From: Luteolibacter sp. Y139
Lineage (GTDB): Bacteria; Verrucomicrobiota; Verrucomicrobiia; Verrucomicrobiales; Akkermansiaceae
Direction: 5' to 3'
DNA: 64,000 nucleotides
NCBI RefSeq assembly: GCF_038066715.1
Contig: NZ_JBBUKT010000009.1
Span: 124,001 to 188,000 of the forward strand
Shown here: one piece after another, positions 36,333 to 45,016 of the stretch
Layout of the letters: every line of letters begins with the position of its first letter
How positions within the stretch are numbered: the first letter of the stretch is position 1
The notes under the pieces: generated by a model
What the model saw: the letters and a program-made list of their open reading frames with translations, nothing else
The model's database searches: none
Told to the model about the DNA's origin: nothing
Position numbers and translations under genes: made by a program

Positions 36333-36923
36333 ATGAAACTGCTCCACATCGATTCCAGCATCACGGGCAATGCCTCCGTCAGCCGCCTCCTGACCGCGGA
36401 ACTCGTTCAAAATCAGAAATCCTTGCACCCAGGTCTCGAGGTCGTTTACCGCGATCTGGCGGCGACTCCTCTCCAGCATCTTTCGGGGAATCACCTTGCG
36501 GCTGCTCACGGCGGCGACGGTGCCGGGGCGGATTTGGCGGAGGGAGCGGCGATTCTGGAGGAGTTTCTGGCCGCGGACATCGTGGTGATCGGGGCTCCGA
36601 TGTACAATTTCTCCGTCCCGAGCCAGCTGAAGGCCTGGATCGACCGTCTGGCGGTTCAGGGAAAAACCTTCCGGTATTCGGAGAAGGGGGCGGAGGGCTT
36701 GGCAGGGGGCAAAAAGGTATGGATCGCCTCGTCCCGTGGCGCCTCATTCGCCGGTGGGCCCTTGCAAGCGCTCGATCACCAGGAGAGCTACCTGCAGGCC
36801 TTCCTCGGCTTCCTTGGAATCACCGAGATCAAGGTCATCCGCGCCGAGAACCTGGGTCGCACCGACCAGCGCGAGAAATCGATCGAAGCCGCACGCAGCG
36901 AGATCGCCGCGCTGGCAGCCTGA
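36333..36923 (+). CDS. azoR: FMN-dependent NADH:azo/quinone oxidoreductase AzoR
   Basis: A 196-residue flavodoxin-fold enzyme. It starts [18 protein letters not shown], the phosphate-binding loop for [22 protein letters not shown] and the SSRGASF segment are the other FMN-contact motifs of AzoR. The family reduces quinones and azo compounds in the cytoplasm and is often induced by thiol stress. The upstream frame (27 extra residues) runs through the operator and is not coding. Divergent from the TetR gene; a terminator follows closely. Confidence 0.92.
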   Translation: MKLLHIDSSITGNASVSRLLTAELVQNQKSLHPGLEVVYRDLAATPLQHLSGNHLAAAHGGDGAGADLAEGAAILEEFLAADIVVIGAPMYNFSVPSQLKAWIDRLAVQGKTFRYSEKGAEGLAGGKKVWIASSRGASFAGGPLQALDHQESYLQAFLGFLGITEIKVIRAENLGRTDQREKSIEAARSEIAALAA

Positions 36924-36954
36924 CCAAGCGTTGCCCGAGTGGCGGGTATCTTCG

Positions 36955-36996
36955 AAGCCGGCGGAGAGTTCATCTCCCGCCGGCTTTTGTATTTTT
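36955..36996 (+). terminator. Rho-independent terminator after azoR
   Basis: AAGCCGGCGG-AGA and TCTC-CCGCCGGCTT form a 10-bp GC-rich stem extended by 3 bp past a one-base bulge, with a GTTCA loop, followed by TTTTGTATTTTT. This separates azoR from the DCC/MBOAT operon. Confidence 0.85.
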
Positions 36997-37029
36997 CAGG
37001 GCTAAGGGCATTTCGATTTCAGATTCCTC

Positions 37030-37076
37030 TTGTTATTACAGAAGTTTCAGTAAATACTGAAAACAACGAAAGGAGA
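37030..37076 (+). promoter_or_regulatory. Promoter with overlapping palindrome and strong RBS for the DCC operon
   Basis: TTGTTA (37030-37035) and AATACT (37053-37058) with a 17-nt spacer make a plausible sigma-70 promoter. A perfect palindrome TTTCAGTA-AA-TACTGAAA (37045-37062) covers the -10 element, an arrangement expected for a repressor site. AAAGGAGA (37069-37076) is one of the few clear Shine-Dalgarno sequences in the window and fixes the start of the next gene. Confidence 0.5.
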
Positions 37077-37080
37077 CACG

Positions 37081-37536
37081 ATGGAACTGCCGGACACGAT
37101 CGAAGGAATTGAGGTTTTCTATGATGGCCGCTGTGGGATGTGCTGCACCTTCCATGAGTGGGTCGCCCGCCAGCCGCGGGCATTCCGGATTGGATTCGTT
37201 CCCTACCAATCGCCGGATGCGGAGAAAGTGTTCCCGGGTTTAGGCGCGCTGGACCCGGCGCGGGAGATGGTGGTGAGGACGAGTGAAGGAGAGATCTTCC
37301 GGGGAGCGCAGGCTTGGGTGTGGTGCCTCTACAGCTGCGCGAATCATCAGGAAGCCGCCCGCCGCTTGGGAGGAAAGCACCTGCTACCGGTTGCCGTTCA
37401 TGCCTGCCACGTCCTCGCGGCGAATCGCCATTCGCTAAGCAAGGTCTTCTTCCGGAAGAAGGACCAGCAGGTTCGGAAGGAACTGCACCGGATGGAGACG
37501 GTCGTCTGCGCGGATGGCTACTGCGTGACGAAGTGA
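37081..37536 (+). CDS. DCC-family thiol-disulfide oxidoreductase-like protein (DUF393)
   Basis: A 151-residue protein with a thioredoxin-like DCC domain: EVFYDGRCGMCC puts Asp15, Cys18 and Cys21 in the DxxCxxC motif that names the family. No signal peptide, so it acts in the cytoplasm or at the membrane face. Additional cysteines (WCLYSCAN, HACHV, CADGYC) are unusually frequent. First gene of a five-gene operon of small membrane proteins and an MBOAT-like enzyme; a redox role for that membrane system is inference. Confidence 0.82.
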   Translation: MELPDTIEGIEVFYDGRCGMCCTFHEWVARQPRAFRIGFVPYQSPDAEKVFPGLGALDPAREMVVRTSEGEIFRGAQAWVWCLYSCANHQEAARRLGGKHLLPVAVHACHVLAANRHSLSKVFFRKKDQQVRKELHRMETVVCADGYCVTK

Positions 37537-37558
37537 ATCGAGACCCCCCTGCGATCCG

Positions 37559-38017
37559 ATGAATACGAAAGTCACTACCAAGGCATTCCGCCGAGCGTTC
37601 TACCTCACGTTGGGCCTGTCGGTTTCGGGCTTGGTGATCGTCTGCCTTTTGATGCTCGGTCCGAAGGTGACCTTCCAATGCGCCACGGGGTATGCGGTTC
37701 AGATTGCGGCGAGCTACACTGCCATGATCCTCGCCGCTGAGACGTCGGGGATTTTTCGCCGTTCCGAGCTTCGGGGATACGCAGCTGGCGTCGTGTTCGC
37801 GATCTTCTTGTTCATCACCGGTGTTCTCTGCGGGTCGGCGACTTCGATGTTCGTTTATCGCGACTTCGATATGAGCTCCTACGTGGTCAAGCCGCTCTTT
37901 TGGATGGGCCTCTATGGCGTCTTGCCCGCCGCTGCCTTCGGTCTGATCGGAACCCACCTCCTACGGAGGATCAGTAGCGCGACTTTGCCGGACGCTGATC
38001 CCCTCAAACGACCATGA
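37559..38017 (+). CDS. Four-TM hypothetical membrane protein
   Basis: A 152-residue protein with four hydrophobic segments (about residues 13-34, 45-60, 75-95 and 115-135). The acidic loop between helices 3 and 4 reads MFVYRDFDMSSYV. I recognise no family. It starts 22 nt after the DCC gene and its stop overlaps the next start by 4 nt, so it is translationally coupled downstream. Confidence 0.7.
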   Translation: MNTKVTTKAFRRAFYLTLGLSVSGLVIVCLLMLGPKVTFQCATGYAVQIAASYTAMILAAETSGIFRRSELRGYAAGVVFAIFLFITGVLCGSATSMFVYRDFDMSSYVVKPLFWMGLYGVLPAAAFGLIGTHLLRRISSATLPDADPLKRP

Positions 38018-38418
38018 CTACTGAAACTCTAGTAATTGCCCTCCGCATCGCAGGCCTGATGATGGCGGGCATCGTGATGGCAAACTTCGTCGCGGCGAGG
38101 CGGCTGCGGTATCGTGAGAGTCTTGCGCGCTGCGAGGTGATGGTCCGCCAAATCTTCCACGTCCACTGCGCCTACATCATTGCGATTGTAGGAGGGCTGG
38201 GAGTGCTTTGCCTGGGGTGGCCGCAGCTCTTGCTGGCCGATAGCATGGGCCGGGTGCTCAGCGGGTTCTTCGGACTTTTCTGGACCAGCCGCGTGATCGT
38301 TCAGCTCACCTACTACGACAAGGAAACGCGCCGCAATGAACGCGGCTGGGACCTCTTCTTCCTCGGGGTGTTTCTCACCCTTGGCATCATCTTCACCCTC
38401 GCCGCGATCTACGGATGA
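38014..38418 (+). CDS. Four-TM hypothetical membrane protein, paralogue A
   Basis: A 134-residue protein with four predicted membrane helices. The central part (RESLARCEVMVRQIF, then HVHCAYIIAIVGGLGVLCLG and FFGLFWTSRVIVQLTYYD) aligns by eye with the next gene product, so the two are paralogues. Both ends overlap neighbours by 4 nt. Function unknown; the pairing with an MBOAT-like enzyme suggests a membrane complex. Confidence 0.7.
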   Translation: MTTETLVIALRIAGLMMAGIVMANFVAARRLRYRESLARCEVMVRQIFHVHCAYIIAIVGGLGVLCLGWPQLLLADSMGRVLSGFFGLFWTSRVIVQLTYYDKETRRNERGWDLFFLGVFLTLGIIFTLAAIYG

Positions 38419-38858
38419 AAGAGCTGCTTCAAATCGGCTTATGGCTGGGAGGTGGGTCGCTGGTGGCGCTGAGCATCGCCAGCTTCTGGATTCCGAAGGC
38501 GCTCGGCTGGCGGGAGAAGCTGGCCGTCCTGACACCGCTGATGCGGGAGCTGTGGTGGACGTATTCGATCTATGTCTGGAGCAGCCACGTCTTCTTCGCC
38601 GTGCTCACGCTCGGCTTCGGAGAATGGCTGATGAGCCGCACGGGATCGGCGACCGCGATGTCGACGTTCATGCTGCTGTGGTGGGGTGCTCGATTGTGGC
38701 TGCAGTTTTTCGGTTTCGATCTAACAGAGGTCCAAGGAAGCAAGGCGAACCGGGTGGCGAAGCATTTGCTGACCCTGCTCTTCGTGGGGCTGGTCGTCCT
38801 CTATGGAAGCCTGGTCGCTTGGAATGCGGGATGGGTCCCGGAAGGAGGGATGCCATGA
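38415..38858 (+). CDS. Four-TM hypothetical membrane protein, paralogue B
   Basis: A 147-residue paralogue of the previous protein: REKLAVLTPLMRELWW, TYSIYVWSSHVFFAVLTLG and LLWWGARLWLQFFGFD match it position by position. Four membrane helices, Trp-rich. Its stop overlaps the MBOAT gene start by 4 nt. Confidence 0.7.
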   Translation: MKELLQIGLWLGGGSLVALSIASFWIPKALGWREKLAVLTPLMRELWWTYSIYVWSSHVFFAVLTLGFGEWLMSRTGSATAMSTFMLLWWGARLWLQFFGFDLTEVQGSKANRVAKHLLTLLFVGLVVLYGSLVAWNAGWVPEGGMP

Positions 38859-39769
38859 TGTGGGTGATTCCAGCTCTGGTGGTGACGGGCATCGCGGCGG
38901 GTCCGATGTTTGCGGAAGTCCGGACGGTGTGGATAAGGAGGCTCGTTGGCTGGTTGCTGCTCGCTGTCCTGATGATAGGAGCGGATCAGGTCTTGATCGG
39001 CGAGGCGCCGCTGATGCGGATGATCGGCATCTGCTGCGTGCTGCTCGCCGCGATGAAAGGCCTCGTCTATGCGGAGTGGGCAGGTCCGCAGAAGCTTCCG
39101 ATGTCGCATTACGCGGTGTTTGCGTTCCTGTGGTTCGGGATGGACCCGGGCAGCTTCCAAACCCGGCGCAGGGGTCTGGAGTGGAAGGGAGATGTCGCGC
39201 TCGGCCTGCTGCTGATGATGCTGGGGACGCTCGGTGCCGGGATCGTTTGGGCCATGGGGTGGCGGCAGATCCTCATCATGTTTGTTCCCATGAGCCTCGG
39301 CTTTCACTTCGGGGCGCTGCGGGTCTTGAAGGGAGCCTTGCGCGCGGCGGGATTCCCGGTGCGGACACTATTTCCCAATGTCCTCGAAGCACGCGGCATC
39401 GGTGACTTTTGGAGCAAGCGCTGGAATGTCGGCTACTCGCAGATGATGCAACGGCTCGTGGGGCGTCCGGTGCAAAAGAGGTGGGGGGAAACTGCCGGTG
39501 TGATGGCAGTGTTCGTTGGTTCGGGCTTGTTGCATGAACTCGCCATCGCCCTTCCGGTAAGGCCGGGGCTGGGGCTCCCGACCGCGTATTTCACGCTCCA
39601 CGGGCTGCTGACCCTGCTGGAAAGAAAGCTCGGCCGGCCAATCGGGAAAATCCCCGCTCTGCTGGCGGTCATGGTGCCTATGGGCATCCTTTTCCCTCCG
39701 GCCTTTCAACATGAGGTGATCGCCAGATGCCTCGGTGTTTTCGACCTTCTGAGAAGCTGGATCAGCTAA
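38855..39769 (+). CDS. MBOAT / wax-synthase-like membrane acyltransferase
   Basis: A 304-residue polytopic protein with about eight hydrophobic segments. FWSKRWNVGYSQMMQRLV and SGLLHELAIALP are the two motif regions of wax-synthase-like MBOAT enzymes (an FW-x-RWN loop and a membrane His in LHE). The family moves acyl groups from acyl-CoA or carriers to lipid, sugar or alcohol acceptors within the membrane. The start is the ATG in a 4-nt overlap with the previous gene; a longer frame is shadow. Last gene of the DCC operon. Confidence 0.75.
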   Translation: MMWVIPALVVTGIAAGPMFAEVRTVWIRRLVGWLLLAVLMIGADQVLIGEAPLMRMIGICCVLLAAMKGLVYAEWAGPQKLPMSHYAVFAFLWFGMDPGSFQTRRRGLEWKGDVALGLLLMMLGTLGAGIVWAMGWRQILIMFVPMSLGFHFGALRVLKGALRAAGFPVRTLFPNVLEARGIGDFWSKRWNVGYSQMMQRLVGRPVQKRWGETAGVMAVFVGSGLLHELAIALPVRPGLGLPTAYFTLHGLLTLLERKLGRPIGKIPALLAVMVPMGILFPPAFQHEVIARCLGVFDLLRSWIS

Positions 39770-39808
39770 TCTCCCGCGATCGCGGAAGGGAAGGGGGCCA
39801 TTGAAAAC

Positions 39809-39836
39809 TTGGCAATTACGACGGGTTTGTTACGAT
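39809..39836 (+). promoter_or_regulatory. Possible promoter for the adenylation-acyltransferase gene
   Basis: TTGGCA (39809-39814) and TACGAT (39831-39836) with a 16-nt spacer are the best sigma-70-like match in the 166-bp gap before the next gene. The gap otherwise shows only the short palindrome CGCGATCGCG near 39775 and a C-rich leader. Confidence 0.3.
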
Positions 39837-39935
39837 TGGGGCTAGGAAGTCGGAGGTGCGAGAGGCCACCGGGTTCCCCACCCGCCACCGGTCCCCCTTC
39901 AATCCCGGTGGAGTTCCCCCCACCCACATCTCTCC

Positions 39936-42584
39936 ATGGTATCAACGCTCGTTCCCCCCGTTGCGACGGTTTCCACGCGGAAACCGCAGTTTTTTACCAC
40001 CCTGGAGTCCCATGGCGACCGGGTGGCGATTGTCCTCCCTGACGGTAGCCCTGTATCGTATCGCGACCTCGCGGAGCGGGCCGACGGCTATGCACGGCAG
40101 TTCTCCCGGAAGCGGCAGCTGCTGGTGATCGAGATGCGCAACGATATCGAGGCGATTGCCGCGTATCTCGGCGCGCTCCGGTCCGGCACGCCGGTCATCC
40201 TTGCCGCGGAAGGTTCCACCTCCAGGGAGCATCCCATCATCGCCACCTTCCGGCCGGAAAAGGCCGTGGTCTGTGGCGCGAATGGCTGGGAAGTCGAAGT
40301 TCGCGACGAGCATGAGGACGTCGACGGGCTCCACCCCGACCTCGCGGTGATGCTTTCCACCTCTGGCACCACCGGCAGCCCGAAGCTGGTGAAGCTTTCC
40401 CACGCGAACCTCCACGAGAACGCGTGCTCGATCGCCGAATACCTGGAACTCACCCCGGAACGCCGCGCGATCACGAACCTGCCGCTGCACTACTCCTACG
40501 GCCTGTCGGTGCTGAATTCGCACCTCTCCGCCGGGGCCTCGATCGTGCTCACCGAGCTGTCGGTGGTGGATGAAGCTTTCTGGCAGATCGTCCGCCGCGA
40601 GCAGGTGACCGACTTGCCGGGCGTGCCCTACACCTACGAACTCTTCGAGAAGGTCGGCCTGCGTTCCGACCCACCACCTAGCCTGCGGGTGATGACTCAG
40701 GCCGGCGGACGCCTGCCCCCGAACCTGGTGAGCGACTACGCCGAATTCGCCCGCAGCCGCGGCATTCGCTTCTTCGTGATGTATGGCCAGACCGAGGCGA
40801 CCGCCCGCATGGCCTACCTGCCGCCGGAGCAGACACTGGAAAATTCCGACTGCATCGGCGTGGCCATTCCGCGCGGGAAATTCGAGATCCGCGACGAGGC
40901 CGGCCATGCCATCCGCAAGCCGGGTGCCTCCGGCGAGCTGGTCTATCAAGGCCCCAACGTGATGATGGGCTATGGCTTGAAGCGCGAGGACCTCGCCGCT
41001 CCCGCCAAGCTCACCGAGCTGCTAACCGGCGACATCGCCCAGTGGTCCGACTCCGGACTGGTGAAGATCGTCGGCCGCTCCAGCCGCTTCAGCAAGATCG
41101 CCGGCCTGCGCATCGGGCTGGATGACGTCGAGCGCATCCTCCGCGAATCCGGCCGCCGCGCCTATGCCGCAGGCACCGACGAATTCGTGGCAGTGGCCCT
41201 GATCGATGGATCGGACGCCGCGAGCGCCCGCCAGCTTCTGGCAGAGCGCTGCAAGCTGCCGGCCCATCACCTGATCGTCTTCAATCTCGATGGCGCGCCG
41301 ACCTTGCCTTCGGGGAAAATCGACTACGTCCGGGTTCGCACCATGGGTGAGGAGTTCCACCGCAAGGAGGCCGCTGAAGCCGCCACCGGCGACGACCCCG
41401 TCCGCACGCTCTACGGGAAGGCGCTCGGGATCTCGCAGATCGATGACGACGCGAGCTTCTCAACGCTGGGCGGCGATTCGCTGTCCTACATGGTCGTCTC
41501 GCGCGGCTTGGAAAAGATGCTCGGTTCCCTGCCGCAGCACTGGGAGCGGATCACCGTGCGTGACATCGACCGGCTGCGTCAGGAACGCGTGCTCAATCCG
41601 GTGAAGGGCAAGGCGATCTCCACCTTGTCGATCGATGCCGTGCTGCGGCTGATCGCGATCTCGACCATTTTCATCGGCCACGGTTCGCCCGATCACACCA
41701 TGTGGTTGCGCGGCGGGACCACCATCCTGTTCTGCCTGGCCGGTTACTCGCTGTGCCGGTTCCAGCGCGAGCAGTTCCTTTCCGGGAAAGTGTTGCCGGC
41801 GATCCAAGGGGCCTTCCAGCGTATCGTGGTTCCCTACCTGCTGCTGATGACCGTGCTGCTGTTCGGGCAGCACATACCGCCCCATCCGGCGTGGTGGTCG
41901 CTGACCAGCGTGTTCTTCATCGATACCTCCCACCGCGAAATTCTGTACTCGTACTGGTTCATCGAGGCGCTGGTGCACTGCCTGCTGATCGTCTGCGGGC
42001 TATTCCTGATCCCGCCGGTGCGGAGATGGGCGAAGGCCCAGCCTTTCGGGAGCGGCCTGGCATTGACCGGGGTGGGGGTGCTGGCGTTCTGGCTGGGACG
42101 GCACTCCTTCGGCAGCGAGGAATTCTCGCACAAGTTCGATGGCTGGCTCTATGTCTACATGCTGGGCTGGACCTTCGCGCTTGCCTCAAAGGCTTGGCAA
42201 AAGGCCTTGCTGGTGGCCATCGGCGGCGTGGTGGTGGTGCAGCAATTCGGCCTCGAGAGCAGTCGGCCTTATTGGTTCGTCGCCGCGCTGGTGGTGCTGG
42301 CGATCATCAAGGAAATCCGCCTGCCCGCCTGGATCGGAGGGGCGGTTTCCCAGCTCGCGGCGGCCAGCTACATGGCCTACCTGGCCCATCCGCTCGTCCT
42401 TCACATCACGAAATTCGTGCTGCCGAAGCATTTCGCGTTCTTCCACGACAATGTCCCGGCTGCGATCATTCTGACCTACTTGGGCACCCTGGCCGCCGGT
42501 TTGGTCGGAACAGTGATCTGGCAGCAGATTTCCACCCTCGTCTCAGCGCTTCTCAGCCGCCGGTCGGAGCAGGTTGTTGCCTGA
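39936..42584 (+). CDS. Adenylation - carrier - membrane acyltransferase fusion
   Basis: An 882-residue three-module protein. Residues 1-480 are an AMP-forming ligase: LSTSGTTGSPKLVKLSH, YGQTEATAR, TGDIA, GRSSRFSKIAGLRIG and LPSGKIDYVRV. Residues 485-540 form a carrier domain with the phosphopantetheine serine in LGGDSLSY. From about 550 it is an acyltransferase_3-type membrane domain with a likely catalytic His in FIGHGSP and about ten helices. The layout suggests that an acid is activated, loaded on the carrier and passed directly to a membrane acceptor. The substrate is unknown, and there is no Shine-Dalgarno before the start. Confidence 0.85.
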   Translation: MVSTLVPPVATVSTRKPQFFTTLESHGDRVAIVLPDGSPVSYRDLAERADGYARQFSRKRQLLVIEMRNDIEAIAAYLGALRSGTPVILAAEGSTSREHPIIATFRPEKAVVCGANGWEVEVRDEHEDVDGLHPDLAVMLSTSGTTGSPKLVKLSHANLHENACSIAEYLELTPERRAITNLPLHYSYGLSVLNSHLSAGASIVLTELSVVDEAFWQIVRREQVTDLPGVPYTYELFEKVGLRSDPPPSLRVMTQAGGRLPPNLVSDYAEFARSRGIRFFVMYGQTEATARMAYLPPEQTLENSDCIGVAIPRGKFEIRDEAGHAIRKPGASGELVYQGPNVMMGYGLKREDLAAPAKLTELLTGDIAQWSDSGLVKIVGRSSRFSKIAGLRIGLDDVERILRESGRRAYAAGTDEFVAVALIDGSDAASARQLLAERCKLPAHHLIVFNLDGAPTLPSGKIDYVRVRTMGEEFHRKEAAEAATGDDPVRTLYGKALGISQIDDDASFSTLGGDSLSYMVVSRGLEKMLGSLPQHWERITVRDIDRLRQERVLNPVKGKAISTLSIDAVLRLIAISTIFIGHGSPDHTMWLRGGTTILFCLAGYSLCRFQREQFLSGKVLPAIQGAFQRIVVPYLLLMTVLLFGQHIPPHPAWWSLTSVFFIDTSHREILYSYWFIEALVHCLLIVCGLFLIPPVRRWAKAQPFGSGLALTGVGVLAFWLGRHSFGSEEFSHKFDGWLYVYMLGWTFALASKAWQKALLVAIGGVVVVQQFGLESSRPYWFVAALVVLAIIKEIRLPAWIGGAVSQLAAASYMAYLAHPLVLHITKFVLPKHFAFFHDNVPAAIILTYLGTLAAGLVGTVIWQQISTLVSALLSRRSEQVVA

Positions 42585-42612
42585 AGCTTAGGGGCTTTAA
42601 ACGAATTTCGGG

Positions 42613-42637
42613 GCCGGTGGCGTTTCACGTCACCGGC
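42613..42637. terminator. Hairpin after the adenylation-acyltransferase gene
   Basis: GCCGGTG pairs with CACCGGC around an 11-nt loop, 29 nt after the stop codon. No T-run follows on the plus strand, so it is at best a weak or Rho-assisted terminator. Confidence 0.35.
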
Positions 42638-42772
42638 TTCGTCACGTAAAAAAAGGCTTTCGTGGACGAAGATATGCAACCGGCGGAAAACAAATTGCGT
42701 TAATAGGTGTAAGTAGGCACCTTCACCGCCGCTGAGAGGCACCGCCCGTCATTTTTCTAATCATTTCATGTC

Positions 42773-44986
42773 ATGAAAGAGCCGCGTAAAGCTTCTTCCC
42801 CCAAGCCCCCCTCCGCGCCGGGAAAAACCATGGTGGTCCGTGCGAAGGGATATCACGCGAACGCGTCCATGATGGCGGTCGCGCTTTTCATGGCAGCCGG
42901 ACTCGGTGGAGTCTGGTGGGTTTTCGACCAACGCGGCCAAAATGCCCCGCCGAAGACGGCGAAAAAGCCGGTGGCTACCGCGGTGCAAGGAGGCTCTTCC
43001 ACTCCCACCGAAGAACAAACCGCAGCCGCGGTCACGCCGTCCTCACCGGATACTTCCGCTCCAGCTGTGGCCGCGAATGCACCTCAAGTCGCTCCCGCCG
43101 ATGCGACGCCCAAGGAAGAACCGAAGGCCCCCCCCACCGAGGCATCCCTTTTCGCCACCCGTCTCGCGGGCGAGCCGGTCATGCCGCTGGTCGGCATCGA
43201 CGCGACCAAGACCGATCAGGTCGCCCGCGCCAAGAGCTTGCTGGACGAGACGAAGCGGCTCGGCACGTGGAGCGACTACCGCGAATTCCTCCAGCGCTCG
43301 CTTTCCGAGTCCCAGATGAAGATCGGCAAGATCGATCCGGCGAAACTCCGCGATCGCTTCGACGCGTTGTGGAAGGAGCCGGTTTTCTATCAGGTCTTCC
43401 TGCGCTGGCAGGTGCTGGGGATTTTCACCACCTCGGACATCACCACCCCGACCTATGGTCCTGACCTGTTTGCGTGGCTGATGACGAATGACACGGCGAT
43501 GGAGGAGGTCCTGCTCACCGTGAAGCCGGAGGACGAAACTTCCAAGGTCGCCTCCATCGTGGCCGATGCCTGGGGTGCCGACCGCGAGAAGGCGGAGAAG
43601 TATTTCAACCTCGCGCTCGCCTGTGGCGTCGTCTTCGACAAGGGCGAGATCACTTCCCAACTGAAGGACGAGGAAAACTCGTCGGGCGTGATCCAGCCGA
43701 TCCCGCGTTACTCGTGGTACGTCGAGAAGAGCGAGAAGGGCAAGCTGGTCACTTCCATCAACAAGATCAGCGCCCGCGATCTCGTGTGGGTCGTCTGCGC
43801 GCCGGTGCCGGAGCGCGAACTCGAGTGGGCCGTGACCAAGATGCATCTGAGCCGGAAGAGCTGGGGCAATGCCTACGGCATGATCGAGTATCTCATGGAG
43901 CGCGCCGTGAAGGGCATCAACCCCTATGAGGAATACTCCTTCTCGGAGATCCTCAAGGAAGGTGGCATCTGCGGCGATCAGACCTATTTCTCCGTGAACA
44001 CCGCCCGTGCGCTCGGCATCCCGGCGATCGGACTCGCCGGCGAGACCGACCTCGGCGGCCACGCATGGGCTGCGATTAAGACGAAGGACGATGAGTGGGA
44101 CACCCACATCGGCCGCATCGGCGGTGCTGCCAATGGCGCCGGTGGCAATCCGCAGGTCGGTGGCTCGATCAGCGAGCAGGAGATCTGGCTGTGGAATGAC
44201 AAGGCTCAGCAGAGCCGCCTTCAGACGCTCAACGTCTTCCGCTACATGTGGCTCGGCAAGCTGCTGGAGAATCTCTATGAGCCGACTTCGTCCGAAGCGG
44301 CGGTGCGCGTGGCCAACCACCTCGGCAAGGCATTCTCCGAAACCTGGCTTGGACTCTACGCCGTGTTGGAGAAGAAGACCAAGGAAGCGAAGGATCCCGG
44401 CGCTCCGGATGTCCTCGAAGCGTGGGACGAGTTCGTGGATAGCATGCGCCGCGAGTTCCGCGAGAACCCGCGCATGGCCCAGCTCGCCTCCAAGGCGGAG
44501 AGCGAATACCTTTTCCCCTACGCCAAGGAGAACGACGCCCGCCGCATGCTGTCGCGTGAGCGTCGCCGCATCGAACGCGAGGCCGGCGAGCAGAAGGACC
44601 TGGTGGCCGATTCGCTCAAGCGTGAGGCCGACCTGATTCACAAGAATAACTCGGCCGGCGCGGCGAAGGAAATTTCCGAACTTTACGACAAGTCGCTGCG
44701 CCAATACGGCGGTAGCATCACCGGCTTCAAGCGGATGGCGGAGGACTACTTCTCGTTCTGCAAGGACGACCCGGAAACCGCCCGCAAGGCCGCCCGCGAT
44801 ATCGAGCTCGCCTTCATGCGGGTGGTGGAAACCGGCTCCAAGGATTGGTTCCGCGCCAACACCGAGACCGGCATCTACAAGATGATTTGCGGCTATTACC
44901 GCACCGCCGGTGACGAGGCGAAGGCCGTGAAGCTGGAGAAGCGCTACGAACGCCTGCTGCGCGATGCCGAGAGGGGCGCGCTGTGA
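42773..44986 (+). CDS. Membrane-anchored transglutaminase-like protein
   Basis: A 737-residue protein with one N-terminal membrane segment (about 31-51) after a basic Pro/Ser-rich tail, then an Ala/Pro linker to about residue 125. The middle carries a transglutaminase/peptidase-like triad: Cys400 in GGICGDQTYF, His430 in GGHAWAA and Asp443 in EWDTH. The C-terminal 200 residues are charged and helical (RRIEREAGEQKDLVADSLKR), perhaps TPR-like. The active-site part should face the periplasm if the tail is inside. Likely roles are protein cross-linking, amide hydrolysis or peptide binding; the gene stands alone. Confidence 0.7.
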   Translation: MKEPRKASSPKPPSAPGKTMVVRAKGYHANASMMAVALFMAAGLGGVWWVFDQRGQNAPPKTAKKPVATAVQGGSSTPTEEQTAAAVTPSSPDTSAPAVAANAPQVAPADATPKEEPKAPPTEASLFATRLAGEPVMPLVGIDATKTDQVARAKSLLDETKRLGTWSDYREFLQRSLSESQMKIGKIDPAKLRDRFDALWKEPVFYQVFLRWQVLGIFTTSDITTPTYGPDLFAWLMTNDTAMEEVLLTVKPEDETSKVASIVADAWGADREKAEKYFNLALACGVVFDKGEITSQLKDEENSSGVIQPIPRYSWYVEKSEKGKLVTSINKISARDLVWVVCAPVPERELEWAVTKMHLSRKSWGNAYGMIEYLMERAVKGINPYEEYSFSEILKEGGICGDQTYFSVNTARALGIPAIGLAGETDLGGHAWAAIKTKDDEWDTHIGRIGGAANGAGGNPQVGGSISEQEIWLWNDKAQQSRLQTLNVFRYMWLGKLLENLYEPTSSEAAVRVANHLGKAFSETWLGLYAVLEKKTKEAKDPGAPDVLEAWDEFVDSMRREFRENPRMAQLASKAESEYLFPYAKENDARRMLSRERRRIEREAGEQKDLVADSLKREADLIHKNNSAGAAKEISELYDKSLRQYGGSITGFKRMAEDYFSFCKDDPETARKAARDIELAFMRVVETGSKDWFRANTETGIYKMICGYYRTAGDEAKAVKLEKRYERLLRDAERGAL

Positions 44987-45016
44987 GTCGAGTTGGGCTC
45001 AGCTGACCTGCCGCCA

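Noticed and set aside
43043-44704. 553-codon minus-strand frame opposite the transglutaminase-like gene
   Set aside because: Shadow frame; the plus-strand gene has an intact triad and normal composition.
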